From Duganella flavida (lineage in GTDB: Bacteria; Pseudomonadota; Gammaproteobacteria; Burkholderiales; Burkholderiaceae_D), in the NCBI RefSeq assembly GCF_009857445.1, contig NZ_WWCN01000001.1:248001-312000 (forward strand): a stretch of DNA of 64,000 nucleotides. The letters are read 5' to 3'. This document shows positions 46,759-55,912 of the stretch, one piece after another (position 1 is the stretch's first letter; each line of letters opens with the position of its first letter). A model generated the notes under the pieces. That model was not told the DNA's origin. It was given only the letters and a program-made list of their open reading frames with translations, and searched no databases. The position numbers and the translations under genes were made by a program.

Positions 46759-48618
46759 TTACAAAGTGCTATGGGATGGCGCCGGTGACACAGTCCGGCG
46801 CCGCGCTGCACGGCGCGGCTGGGCCGCGATCCGGGCCACCAGCATGGCAACGCAGCGGTCCGCATCCAGCACCTGCCGGGAACGCATCTGCGGCCGTGGC
46901 AGGGCGTGCGTGTAGTAGTGCGCCCCTTCGACCGGATAGCCCAGCGCCCACATATGCGACAGCGCCGCGCCCTGCCCGTCCAGCGGCTGGCCGGCGCGGT
47001 TGATGTCGATGCCGCCGGGATGGAATACACCGTTGTAATAAGGCCGAAGCAACCCGCGTTTTAACATATTACGGATGAGTAAGGATGTCTCGGTTTCCGG
47101 GAAAAACGCATCTAGTCTTGCAATTACCACCACATCTACCGGCTGCTGCTGCGTGCCGCCCGTGAATTTTGTACTGAGCAGGTAGGTCGCGTCGTTTTCA
47201 TCGATCTCGATGCGGCTGCCGGGACCTGACTGGATGGCAATCACGCCGGCGTCCAGCAGCGCCAGCAATTCCTCATTACGCCGCAGCGGCGGGCCGAAGG
47301 CGGCGCGGTTGATGGCCGGGTGGTAGACGTTGAGGAATTTGCGGTGCGAAGATGGCGTCAGCCCACCGTGCTCGATGGCTGCCTGCAAGGTGGCGCGGAC
47401 GTCGCGCAGCACGTCTGTCGCGGCTTTGGCTGGACTGGCAAGATTGCCTTTGCGGGCTTCGGCCAGGTCGGTTTGCAACCAGTTGCGGAAGTAGCTGCGG
47501 AATTCGTCCAGCGTGGCGAACTGGCGGGTTTGCAGCGGGAACAGCAGTTCGGCGAATAGCGTGTCGTCATCGATGGCGGTGGCGCCCGGCGTGGCGCGGT
47601 AGACCTCGCCCATTTCGCGCTTGAGCAGCGGCAGCAATTCGCGGTCGAAATCCAGCTGGCTGCTACCGCGTGCGATCAGGGCCTGGCGGCGCAGCACGTC
47701 CACCGCGTCCGGCGTGAAGTAGCGCGGCTGGTGGCGGCCGTCGAGGCCTTTCTGGTTGATGCCGCGCGCCGCGTAAGGCAGGCAGTTGCGCGAGCACAGC
47801 GTGAGACTGGGCTCGCGGCCGGAGGCCTGGTAGCGCAAGCCCTCCGCGCCTGCGATGAATTCACCGCCGCGCCCGGCCGTGAGCTCGGCGATGACGTCGT
47901 GTGCGCTCAGGCCCAGCCCTTGTATCGCCACCCGCGCATCGCTGCTGATACGCGTCAGCTGCTCTACCGGATAGACGTGGCGCACCAAGGCTAGCTTGCT
48001 GTTGTAGCGCGCGTGGTCTTGCGCGAACTTGGCCAGCCACGCGTCGAGATCGCTGGGCAGGTTGCTGCCGTGGCCGGTGGTGAGGAAGACGAAATCGCTG
48101 GGCACGATGTAGCCGTTGTCCAGCTCGATCACGCAACTGCCGTCGGGCTGCTGGCGCATATCGACGGCGCGCAAACGGTGATGGGTGAGCCTAACGCCGG
48201 CCGGCAGCGCCGCCACCACTTGCTGGTAGACCCAGCCGAGGTATTCACCGAGCAGGCTGCGCGGCAGGTAGTCACTGTCGGTAATGTCGTAGCCACCGCT
48301 GTCGGCCAAGCGATAGAAGCGCTCGCCCACGCGGCGATAACCTTGCTCCCTCGCCCACTCTGTCAGCGAGGGCGTCGCGCAGACCGGCGGGTGCTGCACC
48401 ACACCCGGCGCGGGAAACATGGTGACCTGGCTGGCGAGGGTGTTGATCAGCAAATGCTGCGGCTGACGCGCGGCGTGCACGCCGGCCCCGCATTCCGCGG
48501 GATCGATGAGGATGATGTCGAGCAGGAGTTGTTGCGCCGCTGCGGCCGCTGCCAGGCGCTCAAGCACGCTGAGCCCGCGCGGGCCCATGCCGATAATGGT
48601 GACACTGGTGCGCTTCAT
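46759..48618 (-). CDS. FAD/NAD(P)-binding protein (NAD_binding_9 family)
   Basis: A 619-residue flavoprotein-like enzyme. The N-terminal dinucleotide motif is TIIGMGPRGLSVLERL, followed by AGVHAARQPQHLLINT and a second nucleotide-binding stretch (VAIQGLGLSAHDVIAELTAG). These match the family of cytoplasmic FAD/NAD(P)-binding proteins distantly related to lysine/ornithine monooxygenases. Its substrate is unknown. It stands alone, with gaps of 104 bp and 70 bp to its neighbours. Downstream of the RND operon on the same strand, it could be read through from it, but there is no evidence of shared function. Confidence 0.85.
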   Translation of the reverse strand: MKRTSVTIIGMGPRGLSVLERLAAAAAAQQLLLDIILIDPAECGAGVHAARQPQHLLINTLASQVTMFPAPGVVQHPPVCATPSLTEWAREQGYRRVGERFYRLADSGGYDITDSDYLPRSLLGEYLGWVYQQVVAALPAGVRLTHHRLRAVDMRQQPDGSCVIELDNGYIVPSDFVFLTTGHGSNLPSDLDAWLAKFAQDHARYNSKLALVRHVYPVEQLTRISSDARVAIQGLGLSAHDVIAELTAGRGGEFIAGAEGLRYQASGREPSLTLCSRNCLPYAARGINQKGLDGRHQPRYFTPDAVDVLRRQALIARGSSQLDFDRELLPLLKREMGEVYRATPGATAIDDDTLFAELLFPLQTRQFATLDEFRSYFRNWLQTDLAEARKGNLASPAKAATDVLRDVRATLQAAIEHGGLTPSSHRKFLNVYHPAINRAAFGPPLRRNEELLALLDAGVIAIQSGPGSRIEIDENDATYLLSTKFTGGTQQQPVDVVVIARLDAFFPETETSLLIRNMLKRGLLRPYYNGVFHPGGIDINRAGQPLDGQGAALSHMWALGYPVEGAHYYTHALPRPQMRSRQVLDADRCVAMLVARIAAQPRRAARRRTVSPAPSHSTL

Positions 48619-48688
48619 CTGATCGCCTCTTTATCGTGGACAACTTGCCCATGATAAAGAGACCACATCAGATCAGTTTTGTTACCGC

Positions 48689-51600
48689 TCAATGCTTGTT
48701 CACGGCTTTCAGCGGTACGGCGTGCACAGCATCGTGCTGGACTGCAGGGATAGCCTTGTCAGCGGCGATTTCCTGGTCCAGCATCGGGCCGATGCCGCTG
48801 TATTTGTCGAGGAACAGGTAGATCACTGGGGTGATGTACAGGGTGATGACTTGCGAGAAGATCAAACCGCCTACCACGGCCAAGCCCAGCGGCTGGCGCA
48901 GCTCGGCGCCTGCACCGAGGCCCAGCGCGATCGGCAAGGCGCCCATCAGCGCCGCCATGGTGGTCATCATGATCGGGCGGAAGCGCAGGATACAGGCTTC
49001 GCGGATCGCCTTCTCCGGCGACATGCCCTGGTTGCGCTGCACGTCCAGCGCAAAGTCGATCATCATGATGGCGTTCTTCTTCACGATACCGATCAGCATC
49101 AGGATGCCGATGATGGCGATCATGGTCAGGTCGAGGTTGAACAGGCGCAGCGTGATCAGCGCCCCCACCGCTGCCGATGGCAAGCCAGCCAGGATGGTCA
49201 GCGGGTGGATGTAGCTCTCGTACAGCACGCCCAGCAGCACGTAGATTACGCCCAGCGCGGCGACGATCAGGATCAGCTGGCTACCTTGCGAACTCTGGAA
49301 CACCGCCGCATCGCCGCCGTAGTTGGTGATGATGGACGGTGGCAGCTGCATGTCGGCGGCCCACTGGTCGATCTTGCCGGTGGCGATGCCGAGCGGCACG
49401 TCCGGCGCCAGGTTGAACGACAGCGTGATCGCTTGCAGCTGGCCCTGGTGGTTGACGGCGGTCGGGCCGATGGTGCGTTCAACGGTGGCAAAGCTGGACA
49501 GCTGCACCAGCTGGCCGGTCTTGTTGCGCACCGAGATTTTGGTCAGCGCGTTGTCGAACTGGCGGTCGGCGTCGGCCGCTTCCAGAATCACGTAGTAGCT
49601 GGCGGCCGGCGAGTAAATGGTGGACACTTGGCGCTCACCAAAGGCGAGGTACAGCGCGGTGCGGACATCGCCAATCGCCACGCCGAGATTGTTGGCCTTG
49701 TCGCGGTCAATCTTGAGCGAGGCTTGCAGGCCCTTGTTCTGCGAATCGCTGGTGACGTCGCGGAAGTCGGTGTCGGCACGCATGCGTTCCATGTATTTGT
49801 CGGCCCACTCGTTCAATGCGCCCGGGCTGACCGATTGCAGCGTGTACTGGTAGCGCGACTTGGACTGGCGTCCGCCCAGCTGCAAGTTCTGCACCGGACT
49901 CAGGTAGACGGCGATGCCCGGCACTTGCTTGGTGGCCTTGCGCAGGCTATCCAGCACCTGTGGCATCTTGGCGCGCTGGTTGCGCGGCTTGAGCACCAGG
50001 AACATGCGGCCGGTATTGCCGCCGCCGACGAAGGAGGTCACGTCCTGCACGTTAGGATCGGCCTTGATGACAGCGGCGACTTTCTCTTGCAGGTCCATCA
50101 GCGCGGAAGACGAGATATCTTCCGAGGCTTCCGTATTCACGCGGATCTGGCCCAGGTCTTCTTCCGGGAAGAAGCCTTTCGGAATGGTCACGTACAGCAC
50201 CGCCGTCAGCGCAAACGTGCCGATGGCGGCCAGCAGCACGATGTAGCGGTGGTGCAGGGCCACGTCCAAGGTGCGGGAGTAAAAGTTGCGCAGCGCACCG
50301 AAGCCGGCTTCGAACCAGCGGCCAAGGAAGTTGCTCTTGTCGTGCTCGGGATCGATGGCGTCAGCCGGCAGCAGGCGGCTGGCCAGCATCGGCACCAGCA
50401 TCAGCGACACCGCCGCCGACACCAGCACGGACAGCGCCACCACCACGGCGAATTCATGGAACATCAGGCCGATCACGCCCGGCATGAAGAAGATCGGGAT
50501 AAACACTGCCACCAGCGAAACAGAAATCGAGATGATGGTGAAGCCCATTTCTTTCGCGCCGACCAGCGAAGCTTCCAGCGGACGCTTGCCCAGCTCGATG
50601 TGGCGCACGATGTTTTCCAACACCACGATCGCATCATCGACCACCAGGCCGACGGCCAGCGTGATGCCGAGCAGCGAGACGTTGTCCAGCGAGTAGCCAA
50701 ACGCGTACAGCAGCGCCAATGCGCCCAGCAGCGAGATCGGCATGGTGATGGCTGGAATAAAGGTCGCAGCGGCGCGGCGCAGGAACAGGAAGATCACCAT
50801 CACCACCAAGCCGATGGTCAGCAGCAGGGTCAGGTTGACGTCGTGGATGGCTTCGCGGATCGACACTGAACGGTCGTTGACCAGGTTGATGTTGATCGAC
50901 GCCGGCAGCTGGGCTTTGAATTGCGGCAGCAGGCGGCGCACGCCGTCCACCACTTGCACAGTGTTGGCGTCCGGCTGGCGCTGCACCAGCAGCACGATGG
51001 AGCGCTCGCCGTTGTAGCTACCGGCGGCCTTGGTCGACTGGAAGCTGTCCTGCACGTCGGCCACGTCCTTCAGCCGCACCGGCTCGCCGTTGCGCTGGGC
51101 GATGATCAGGTTGGCGTAGTCGGCGGCCTTCATCAGCTGGGCGTTGCCGGTGATGGTCAGGGTTTGCGCCGGGCCGTCGAGGATACCCAATGGCGTGTTG
51201 GCGTTGGCCGATTTGATCGCTTGCTGCAGCTCGTCCAGCGTCAGGTTGCGCGCGTTCATCAGGTCGGACTTGGCGCGAATGCGGACCGCAAAACGCTTCT
51301 GGCCGTTGACCGAGACTTGCGCCACGCCTGGCAGCGTGGACAGCGATGGTGCGATCAGGTTTTCCGCGTAATCGTTCAGTTCCGACAGCGTCAGCGACGG
51401 CGAGTTCATGGTCATGAACAGCACCGGCGCATCGGCTGGATTGACCTTGCGGTAAGACGGCAGGTCCGTCATCTCAATCGGCAGCTGGCGTTGCGCGCGC
51501 AGCAGCGCTGCTTGCACATCGACTGCCGCTTCGTTGACGTTGATGCTCGGGTCAAATTCCAGGGTCAGCGAGGAATTGCCCAGCGTGTTGGTGGAGGTGA

Positions 51601-51838
51601 TCAGCGCCAGGCCGGCGATGGTGGAGAACTGCTTTTCCAGCGGCAGCGCCACCGAGGACGCCATGGTTTCCGGCGACGCGCCCGGCAGGTCGGCCGAGAC
51701 GTTGATCACCGGCGTGTTGTAGCTCGGCAGTGCCGCGACCGGGATGTAGAAATAGGCCAGCACGCCGGCCAGGATCAGGGTGGCCGACAGCAGCACCACC
51801 ATCACCGGACGGCGGATGCACAACTCGGAAAGGTTCAT
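48689..51838 (-). CDS. RND efflux permease (HAE1 family, MdtC/MuxC-like)
   Basis: A 1049-residue inner-membrane proton-drug antiporter with twelve helices in two repeats, each with a large periplasmic loop. The N-terminus LCIRRPVMVVLLSATLILAG, VDVQAALLRAQRQLP and the TM4 region GLVVDDAIVVLENIVRH (proton-relay Asp residues) are typical. It is closest in style to the MdtB/MdtC-MuxB/MuxC group, which usually occurs as a permease pair; only one permease is encoded here. No outer-membrane channel gene is nearby, so a channel from elsewhere must be used. The adaptor gene is three bases upstream. Confidence 0.95.
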   Translation of the reverse strand: MNLSELCIRRPVMVVLLSATLILAGVLAYFYIPVAALPSYNTPVINVSADLPGASPETMASSVALPLEKQFSTIAGLALITSTNTLGNSSLTLEFDPSINVNEAAVDVQAALLRAQRQLPIEMTDLPSYRKVNPADAPVLFMTMNSPSLTLSELNDYAENLIAPSLSTLPGVAQVSVNGQKRFAVRIRAKSDLMNARNLTLDELQQAIKSANANTPLGILDGPAQTLTITGNAQLMKAADYANLIIAQRNGEPVRLKDVADVQDSFQSTKAAGSYNGERSIVLLVQRQPDANTVQVVDGVRRLLPQFKAQLPASININLVNDRSVSIREAIHDVNLTLLLTIGLVVMVIFLFLRRAAATFIPAITMPISLLGALALLYAFGYSLDNVSLLGITLAVGLVVDDAIVVLENIVRHIELGKRPLEASLVGAKEMGFTIISISVSLVAVFIPIFFMPGVIGLMFHEFAVVVALSVLVSAAVSLMLVPMLASRLLPADAIDPEHDKSNFLGRWFEAGFGALRNFYSRTLDVALHHRYIVLLAAIGTFALTAVLYVTIPKGFFPEEDLGQIRVNTEASEDISSSALMDLQEKVAAVIKADPNVQDVTSFVGGGNTGRMFLVLKPRNQRAKMPQVLDSLRKATKQVPGIAVYLSPVQNLQLGGRQSKSRYQYTLQSVSPGALNEWADKYMERMRADTDFRDVTSDSQNKGLQASLKIDRDKANNLGVAIGDVRTALYLAFGERQVSTIYSPAASYYVILEAADADRQFDNALTKISVRNKTGQLVQLSSFATVERTIGPTAVNHQGQLQAITLSFNLAPDVPLGIATGKIDQWAADMQLPPSIITNYGGDAAVFQSSQGSQLILIVAALGVIYVLLGVLYESYIHPLTILAGLPSAAVGALITLRLFNLDLTMIAIIGILMLIGIVKKNAIMMIDFALDVQRNQGMSPEKAIREACILRFRPIMMTTMAALMGALPIALGLGAGAELRQPLGLAVVGGLIFSQVITLYITPVIYLFLDKYSGIGPMLDQEIAADKAIPAVQHDAVHAVPLKAVNKH

Positions 51839-51841
51839 CGC

Positions 51842-52978
51842 TTAGCCTTTCTGCTTGGGACTATCGGAGGCGATACGTACCTTGCCGCCCGGCCGCAGGT
51901 TCTGCTTGCCGTCGACGATGACTTGCTCATCTCCATTCAGCCCGGATACAGCAGCGCTTTCGCCAAACGCGTACAAGCGCTTGATGTTGACCACCTGGGC
52001 GGATTGGTCTTTGTCCACGGCGTACACAAAGGTGCCGCGAGTGTTGCTAATGATAGCGTTTTGCGGGATCACCGTCGCATCTTTTATCACGTGGGAAACC
52101 AGTTTGGTATTGACGTACTGGCCTGGCCACAGGGTGGTGTCCTTGTTGTCGAACTGGGCTTTTACGCGGATCACGCCGGCAATCGGGTCGACCGTGTTAT
52201 CGATGAAGCTGAGCTTGCCGTTGATTTCTTTGGACGGGTTTTCCAGCGAGACCGTCACCGGCACTGCGCCCTGCTGCTGCGCCGCCATCAGGCCGGACAG
52301 CGAGGTTTCCGGCAGGGTGAAGGACACGGTGATCGGATCGAGCTGGGTGACGGTGGTCAGCGAGGTGGTCATTTGCACCAGGCTGCCCGGATAGACGTTG
52401 ATGGCGCCGACGCGGCCATTCATTGGCGCGCGGATGGCGGTGTAGCTGGCGTCCACGCCGGCAGAACGGGCGGCGGCGATATCGGCATTCAGCAGCGCGC
52501 GGGCGGAATCGACCTGGCTTTTCAGGGTATCAACCGCGCCCTGGGCGATGAATTTTTTCTCCAGCAGTTCCATCGAACGCTTGTACTGGCGCTCGTAGTC
52601 GGCCAGCGAAGCACGGTCGCGCTCGACCTGGGCCTGCGCCTTGTCCACGTTGGCACGTTCGGTGCGATCGTCCAGCGTGAACATCAGCTCGCCGGATTTG
52701 ACGAACTGCCCTTCCTTGATGTGCACCTTGGAGATGGTGCTGGTGGTTTGCGGGTGCAGGTCCACGGTGCTGATCGGGGTTACGGTGCCGTTGGCTTGCA
52801 GGACCACCGGCACGTCCTGACGCACCGGTGCGACGGTGCGTACGGTGGTCGGGCCTTGCTGGCCGCCGGTCAGGGGTTTGTTACCAGCAGCAGGCTCGCT
52901 ATGGTGCGTCATGGTCCAGACGCCTCCACCCAGGACAACGATGGCGCCAACCACAAATGCTAAGGAAGATTTTTTCAT
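51842..52978 (-). CDS. RND efflux periplasmic adaptor (membrane fusion protein)
   Basis: A 378-residue adaptor. ATG at 52978 is preferred because it gives a standard N-terminal anchor (MKKSSLAFVVGAIVVLGGGVW). A GTG 12 codons upstream (53014) with aagg before it is an alternative. The lipoyl/barrel-sandwich domain (VVLQANGTVTPISTVDLHPQ, HIKEGQFVKSGELMFTLDD), the alpha-hairpin (VERDRASLADYERQYKRSME) and the beta-barrel (LEVSGRV-like segment, WPGQYVNTKLV) are present in order. It bridges the permease and an outer-membrane channel. Confidence 0.93.
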   Translation of the reverse strand: MKKSSLAFVVGAIVVLGGGVWTMTHHSEPAAGNKPLTGGQQGPTTVRTVAPVRQDVPVVLQANGTVTPISTVDLHPQTTSTISKVHIKEGQFVKSGELMFTLDDRTERANVDKAQAQVERDRASLADYERQYKRSMELLEKKFIAQGAVDTLKSQVDSARALLNADIAAARSAGVDASYTAIRAPMNGRVGAINVYPGSLVQMTTSLTTVTQLDPITVSFTLPETSLSGLMAAQQQGAVPVTVSLENPSKEINGKLSFIDNTVDPIAGVIRVKAQFDNKDTTLWPGQYVNTKLVSHVIKDATVIPQNAIISNTRGTFVYAVDKDQSAQVVNIKRLYAFGESAAVSGLNGDEQVIVDGKQNLRPGGKVRIASDSPKQKG

Positions 52979-53103
52979 TTTAATAATATTTTTAATGTCG
53001 AAAAATATCGCCACCTTGATAAGGCGAAATATTGTCGCATAGTATCTATGAGAAAAACTGCAGCAGTATTACCGCCGGACGCTTTTTTCTACCTGAATGT
53101 TGG

Positions 53104-54459
53104 TTAATTGCCGGTGTAGTACTCGGGCACGACCAAGGTCACTTCCAGACCGCCGTCCTTGTGATTGGACAGGGTGACGTTGGCGCCATGCTGCTCGGCG
53201 ATGTTGCGGGCGATGGTCAGCCCCAGGCCAGTGCCGCCGGACTCGCGCGAACGCGAGGTCTCGATGCGGTAAAACGGTTCGAACACGCGCGCCATCTGAT
53301 CGGCGGCAATGCCGGGACCGCCGTCGCGGATGCGGATGCGCGCCGCGCCGGCCATGCGCTCGACCGTGACGTTGGCGTAGTGGCCGTATTTGACGGCGTT
53401 GTCGATCAGGTTGACCAGGCAGCGGCGGATCGCCATCGGCCGGCCCATCAGCGCCATGGCCGCGCGGCCGCGCAGTTCGACTTGCTGGCCGACGTCGGTG
53501 GCGTCGCTGCAGACGCTGTCGAGCAGCGCGTCCAGGTCCAGTGCCTGCATGGTTTCGGTGGAATCCATACTGCGCGCCAGATCCAGGCCTTCCTTGACCA
53601 TTTGCTGCATGGCTGACAGGTCGTCGATCAGGCGCTGCTGCAATTCCGGATCGCCGACTTTTTCCAGCCGCAGGCGCAGGCGCGTGAGCGGCGTTTGCAA
53701 ATCGTGGGTGATGGCCGCCAGCATTTGCGTGCGCTGGGTGATGTGCTGGCGGATGCGCGCCTGCATGGCGTTGAAGGCGGCGCTGGCCTGGCGAATTTCC
53801 GAGGCACCGCTCAGGGCTACCGGTGGGTGGTTGATGTCATTGCCGAGGTCCTTGGCCGCTTGCGCCAAACGCTTCAGCGGATTAATCGTCATGCGCGTCA
53901 CCAGGTAGGCGAGGAAGGCAATGCTGAGCAGGAACGGCAGCAGCGACAGCAGTTCGCTGTGGGTGGCGGCCGGCGGCTGGCGCGGTGGCAGCACCGACAG
54001 CTTGAGCATCTGGCCGTCATGCAGCATCACGTTCATGGTTTCGCAGGTGCCGCGCCACTGGGTAGAGGCAAACATGGTGGTGCTCTGACGTGGCTGGTCG
54101 CAGGCGGCCGGGTGTTCGGCCAGCGGGCCCAGCTTGTAGCGTTCGCCGAGGCGCTGCTGCAGCGAGGTGGAGAACTCGGTTGGCGGCAAGGCTTGGGCTT
54201 GCGGCATGTCGCTCATTTCGAGGCGCACGGTGCCGCGGCTGGCGGCGACCAGGAAGGTCGGGCGCGCGCTTTCCGGCATGACGTCAGCGGTGGTGATTAA
54301 CTGCTCGGCTCGCTCAAGCGCGTGGAAGTCGCGGTAGCGTTCCAGTGCGCGCGTGCGTTCGTTCACGGCCAGCCACTGGGTCAGCGCCGCCGAAGCAACG
54401 ATACCAAACAGCAGGACCAGGAACACACGTCCCGTCATCGAACCGAGGAAAGCTCTCAC
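53104..54459 (-). CDS. Two-component sensor histidine kinase
   Basis: A 451-residue EnvZ-type kinase. Membrane helices at about 11-30 and 171-190 enclose a periplasmic sensor of about 140 residues containing two cysteines (C120 and C139) that could form a disulfide. A HAMP domain (190-243), H252 in THDLQTPLTRLR, the N-box LIDNAVKYG, DGGPGIAADQ and GGTGLGLTIARNIA complete it. It overlaps the response regulator by four bases and precedes the RND genes by about 125 bp. The likely signal is envelope stress or a toxic compound (inference from the efflux and Spy-like neighbours). Confidence 0.95.
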   Translation of the reverse strand: MRAFLGSMTGRVFLVLLFGIVASAALTQWLAVNERTRALERYRDFHALERAEQLITTADVMPESARPTFLVAASRGTVRLEMSDMPQAQALPPTEFSTSLQQRLGERYKLGPLAEHPAACDQPRQSTTMFASTQWRGTCETMNVMLHDGQMLKLSVLPPRQPPAATHSELLSLLPFLLSIAFLAYLVTRMTINPLKRLAQAAKDLGNDINHPPVALSGASEIRQASAAFNAMQARIRQHITQRTQMLAAITHDLQTPLTRLRLRLEKVGDPELQQRLIDDLSAMQQMVKEGLDLARSMDSTETMQALDLDALLDSVCSDATDVGQQVELRGRAAMALMGRPMAIRRCLVNLIDNAVKYGHYANVTVERMAGAARIRIRDGGPGIAADQMARVFEPFYRIETSRSRESGGTGLGLTIARNIAEQHGANVTLSNHKDGGLEVTLVVPEYYTGN

Positions 54460-55184
54460 GCTTGCGGCTCCACGGTCACTTGGCCGGCCAGCACGTAGCC
54501 GCCGTTACGCACGGTCTTGATGATTTGCGGCATGCGCGCGTCTTCGCCCAGCTTCTGGCGCAGGCGGCTGATCTGGATGTCGATCGAACGGTCGAACGGA
54601 TCGGCGTCGCGGCCCTGGGTCAGGTTGAGCAGCTGGTCGCGGTTGAGCACGCGGTTCGGATGTTCGAGGAAGACTTTGAGCAGGCGGAATTCCGCGCCCG
54701 ACAGCATGATCACGATGCCGTCCGGATTGAGCAGGTGGCGCGCGGTCAGGTCCAGCGTCCAGCCGGAGAATTTCATTTGCTGCGCCTTGTCCGCACCAAC
54801 GCCGGCCGGCATCGCATTGCTGCGGCGCAGGACGCTGCGGATGCGGGCCAGCAACTCGCGCGGCTCGAACGGTTTCGGCAAGTAGTCGTCGGCGCCCATT
54901 TCGAGGCCGAGGATGCGGTCCAGCGGCTCGTTGCGGGCGGTCAGCATGATTACCGGCAGAGTCGAATGGGCGCGCAGCTTGCGGCATAGAGTCAGGCCGT
55001 CGTCGCCGGGCAGGTTGAGGTCGAGGACCACCAGCTCCGGGCGGCCTTCGTCCAGCATTTTCCACATGCCAGCGCCATCGGCGGCGCACAGGGCACGGTA
55101 GCCATTCGATTCGAGGTAATCAGCCAGCAAAGTGCGGATATCGCGATCGTCGTCAACGATCAAAATTGTAGATGTCGGTTCCAT
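54456..55184 (-). CDS. OmpR-family response regulator
   Basis: A 242-residue regulator with a receiver domain (acidic DDD at residues 11-13, phospho-acceptor D55 in VVLDLNLPGDDG, T83 region IMLTARNEP, Lys in YLPKPFEP) and an OmpR/PhoB winged helix (LSGAEFRLLKVFLEHPNRVL, DRSIDIQISRLRQKLG). ATG at 55184 is used; ATG at 55199, five codons earlier, is possible. It is expected to control the downstream RND operon and perhaps the divergent Spy-like gene. Confidence 0.95.
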   Translation of the reverse strand: MEPTSTILIVDDDRDIRTLLADYLESNGYRALCAADGAGMWKMLDEGRPELVVLDLNLPGDDGLTLCRKLRAHSTLPVIMLTARNEPLDRILGLEMGADDYLPKPFEPRELLARIRSVLRRSNAMPAGVGADKAQQMKFSGWTLDLTARHLLNPDGIVIMLSGAEFRLLKVFLEHPNRVLNRDQLLNLTQGRDADPFDRSIDIQISRLRQKLGEDARMPQIIKTVRNGGYVLAGQVTVEPQA

Positions 55185-55375
55185 GCGCCCATTATCCATG
55201 CAAGACCATGAACCTATTGTATCGTCTTGTATATGGCCGTAGGGGCTTATCACCGGCGAAACATCTGGATACAAAAACATCGGCGAGAGAAACGTAAGCG
55301 CAACCTTGCACCGCCAATATGGTTCCAAGCGCAGAACGCTGCGATGACTAAACTCTCAACGATGAAGGAACGACT
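55185..55375. promoter_or_regulatory. Divergent control region of the TCS/efflux and Spy-like genes
   Basis: A 191-bp region between the response regulator and the Spy-like gene. Two direct copies of aaacatc (55259-55265 and 55275-55281), 16 bp apart, could be regulator half-sites, but the spacing is not the 10-11 bp usual for OmpR-type direct repeats. No proven promoter is read here. Confidence 0.3.
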
Positions 55376-55912
55376 ATGAACACCTTACGCAAAAGCATCC
55401 TGATCGGCTTCACGGTACTGGGCATGGCAGCAGCCCACGCACAGGAAAGCAAGCCAGCAGCCAAGCAGCACGACGCGCGTCCGAGCAAGGAACAGATGCA
55501 GGCCAAGATGGCCGATATGTACGCCAAGCGTCAGGCGCGCCTGCATGACTTGCTGAAGCTGACCACGCAGCAGGAATCGGCATGGGCCAACTACCAGGCC
55601 GCGATCAAGCCGGCCGCCATGGACGGCAAGCGCCCAGAGCACAAGCCATTCAACAAGCTGAGTTCGCCGGAGCGCCTGACCCTGGCGCTGGATATGACCA
55701 AGAAACGCGAAGCATCACTGGAAACCCACCTGAAGGCGGTGACGGCGTTCTACGCCCAGCTGAATCCAGCTCAGCAGACGCTGTTCGATGAGCACAGCTT
55801 CGGCGGCGAGCGCGGTGGTTTTGGTGGCCGTCGCGGCCACCACGGCCAGCACGGCGGCTGGGGCCACGGCGACCAGCACGAAGGCTGGGGCGGCCCGCGC
55901 CGTGAGGGCTAA
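55376..55912 (+). CDS. Spy/CpxP-like periplasmic protein with Gly/His-rich tail
   Basis: A 178-residue exported protein (signal peptide ending AAAHA-QES; aaggaacgact Shine-Dalgarno sequence). The helical core carries LTTQQESAWANY and LNPAQQTLFDEH, matching the LTxxQ motifs of the Spy/CpxP chaperone family. Unlike E. coli Spy, it ends in about 37 residues of Gly, His and Arg (GGFGGRRGHHGQHGGWGHG), a possible metal-binding segment. CpxP-like proteins inhibit a sensor kinase or chaperone periplasmic proteins; the divergent neighbour is a sensor kinase operon. The stop abuts the dsbD stop. Confidence 0.87.
   Translation: MNTLRKSILIGFTVLGMAAAHAQESKPAAKQHDARPSKEQMQAKMADMYAKRQARLHDLLKLTTQQESAWANYQAAIKPAAMDGKRPEHKPFNKLSSPERLTLALDMTKKREASLETHLKAVTAFYAQLNPAQQTLFDEHSFGGERGGFGGRRGHHGQHGGWGHGDQHEGWGGPRREG

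Noticed and set aside
53015..53103. Inverted repeat aatatcgcc/ggcgaaatatt near 53000-53035 as an operator
   Set aside because: The pairing is broken by extra bases and overlaps the alternative adaptor start; too weak to call.
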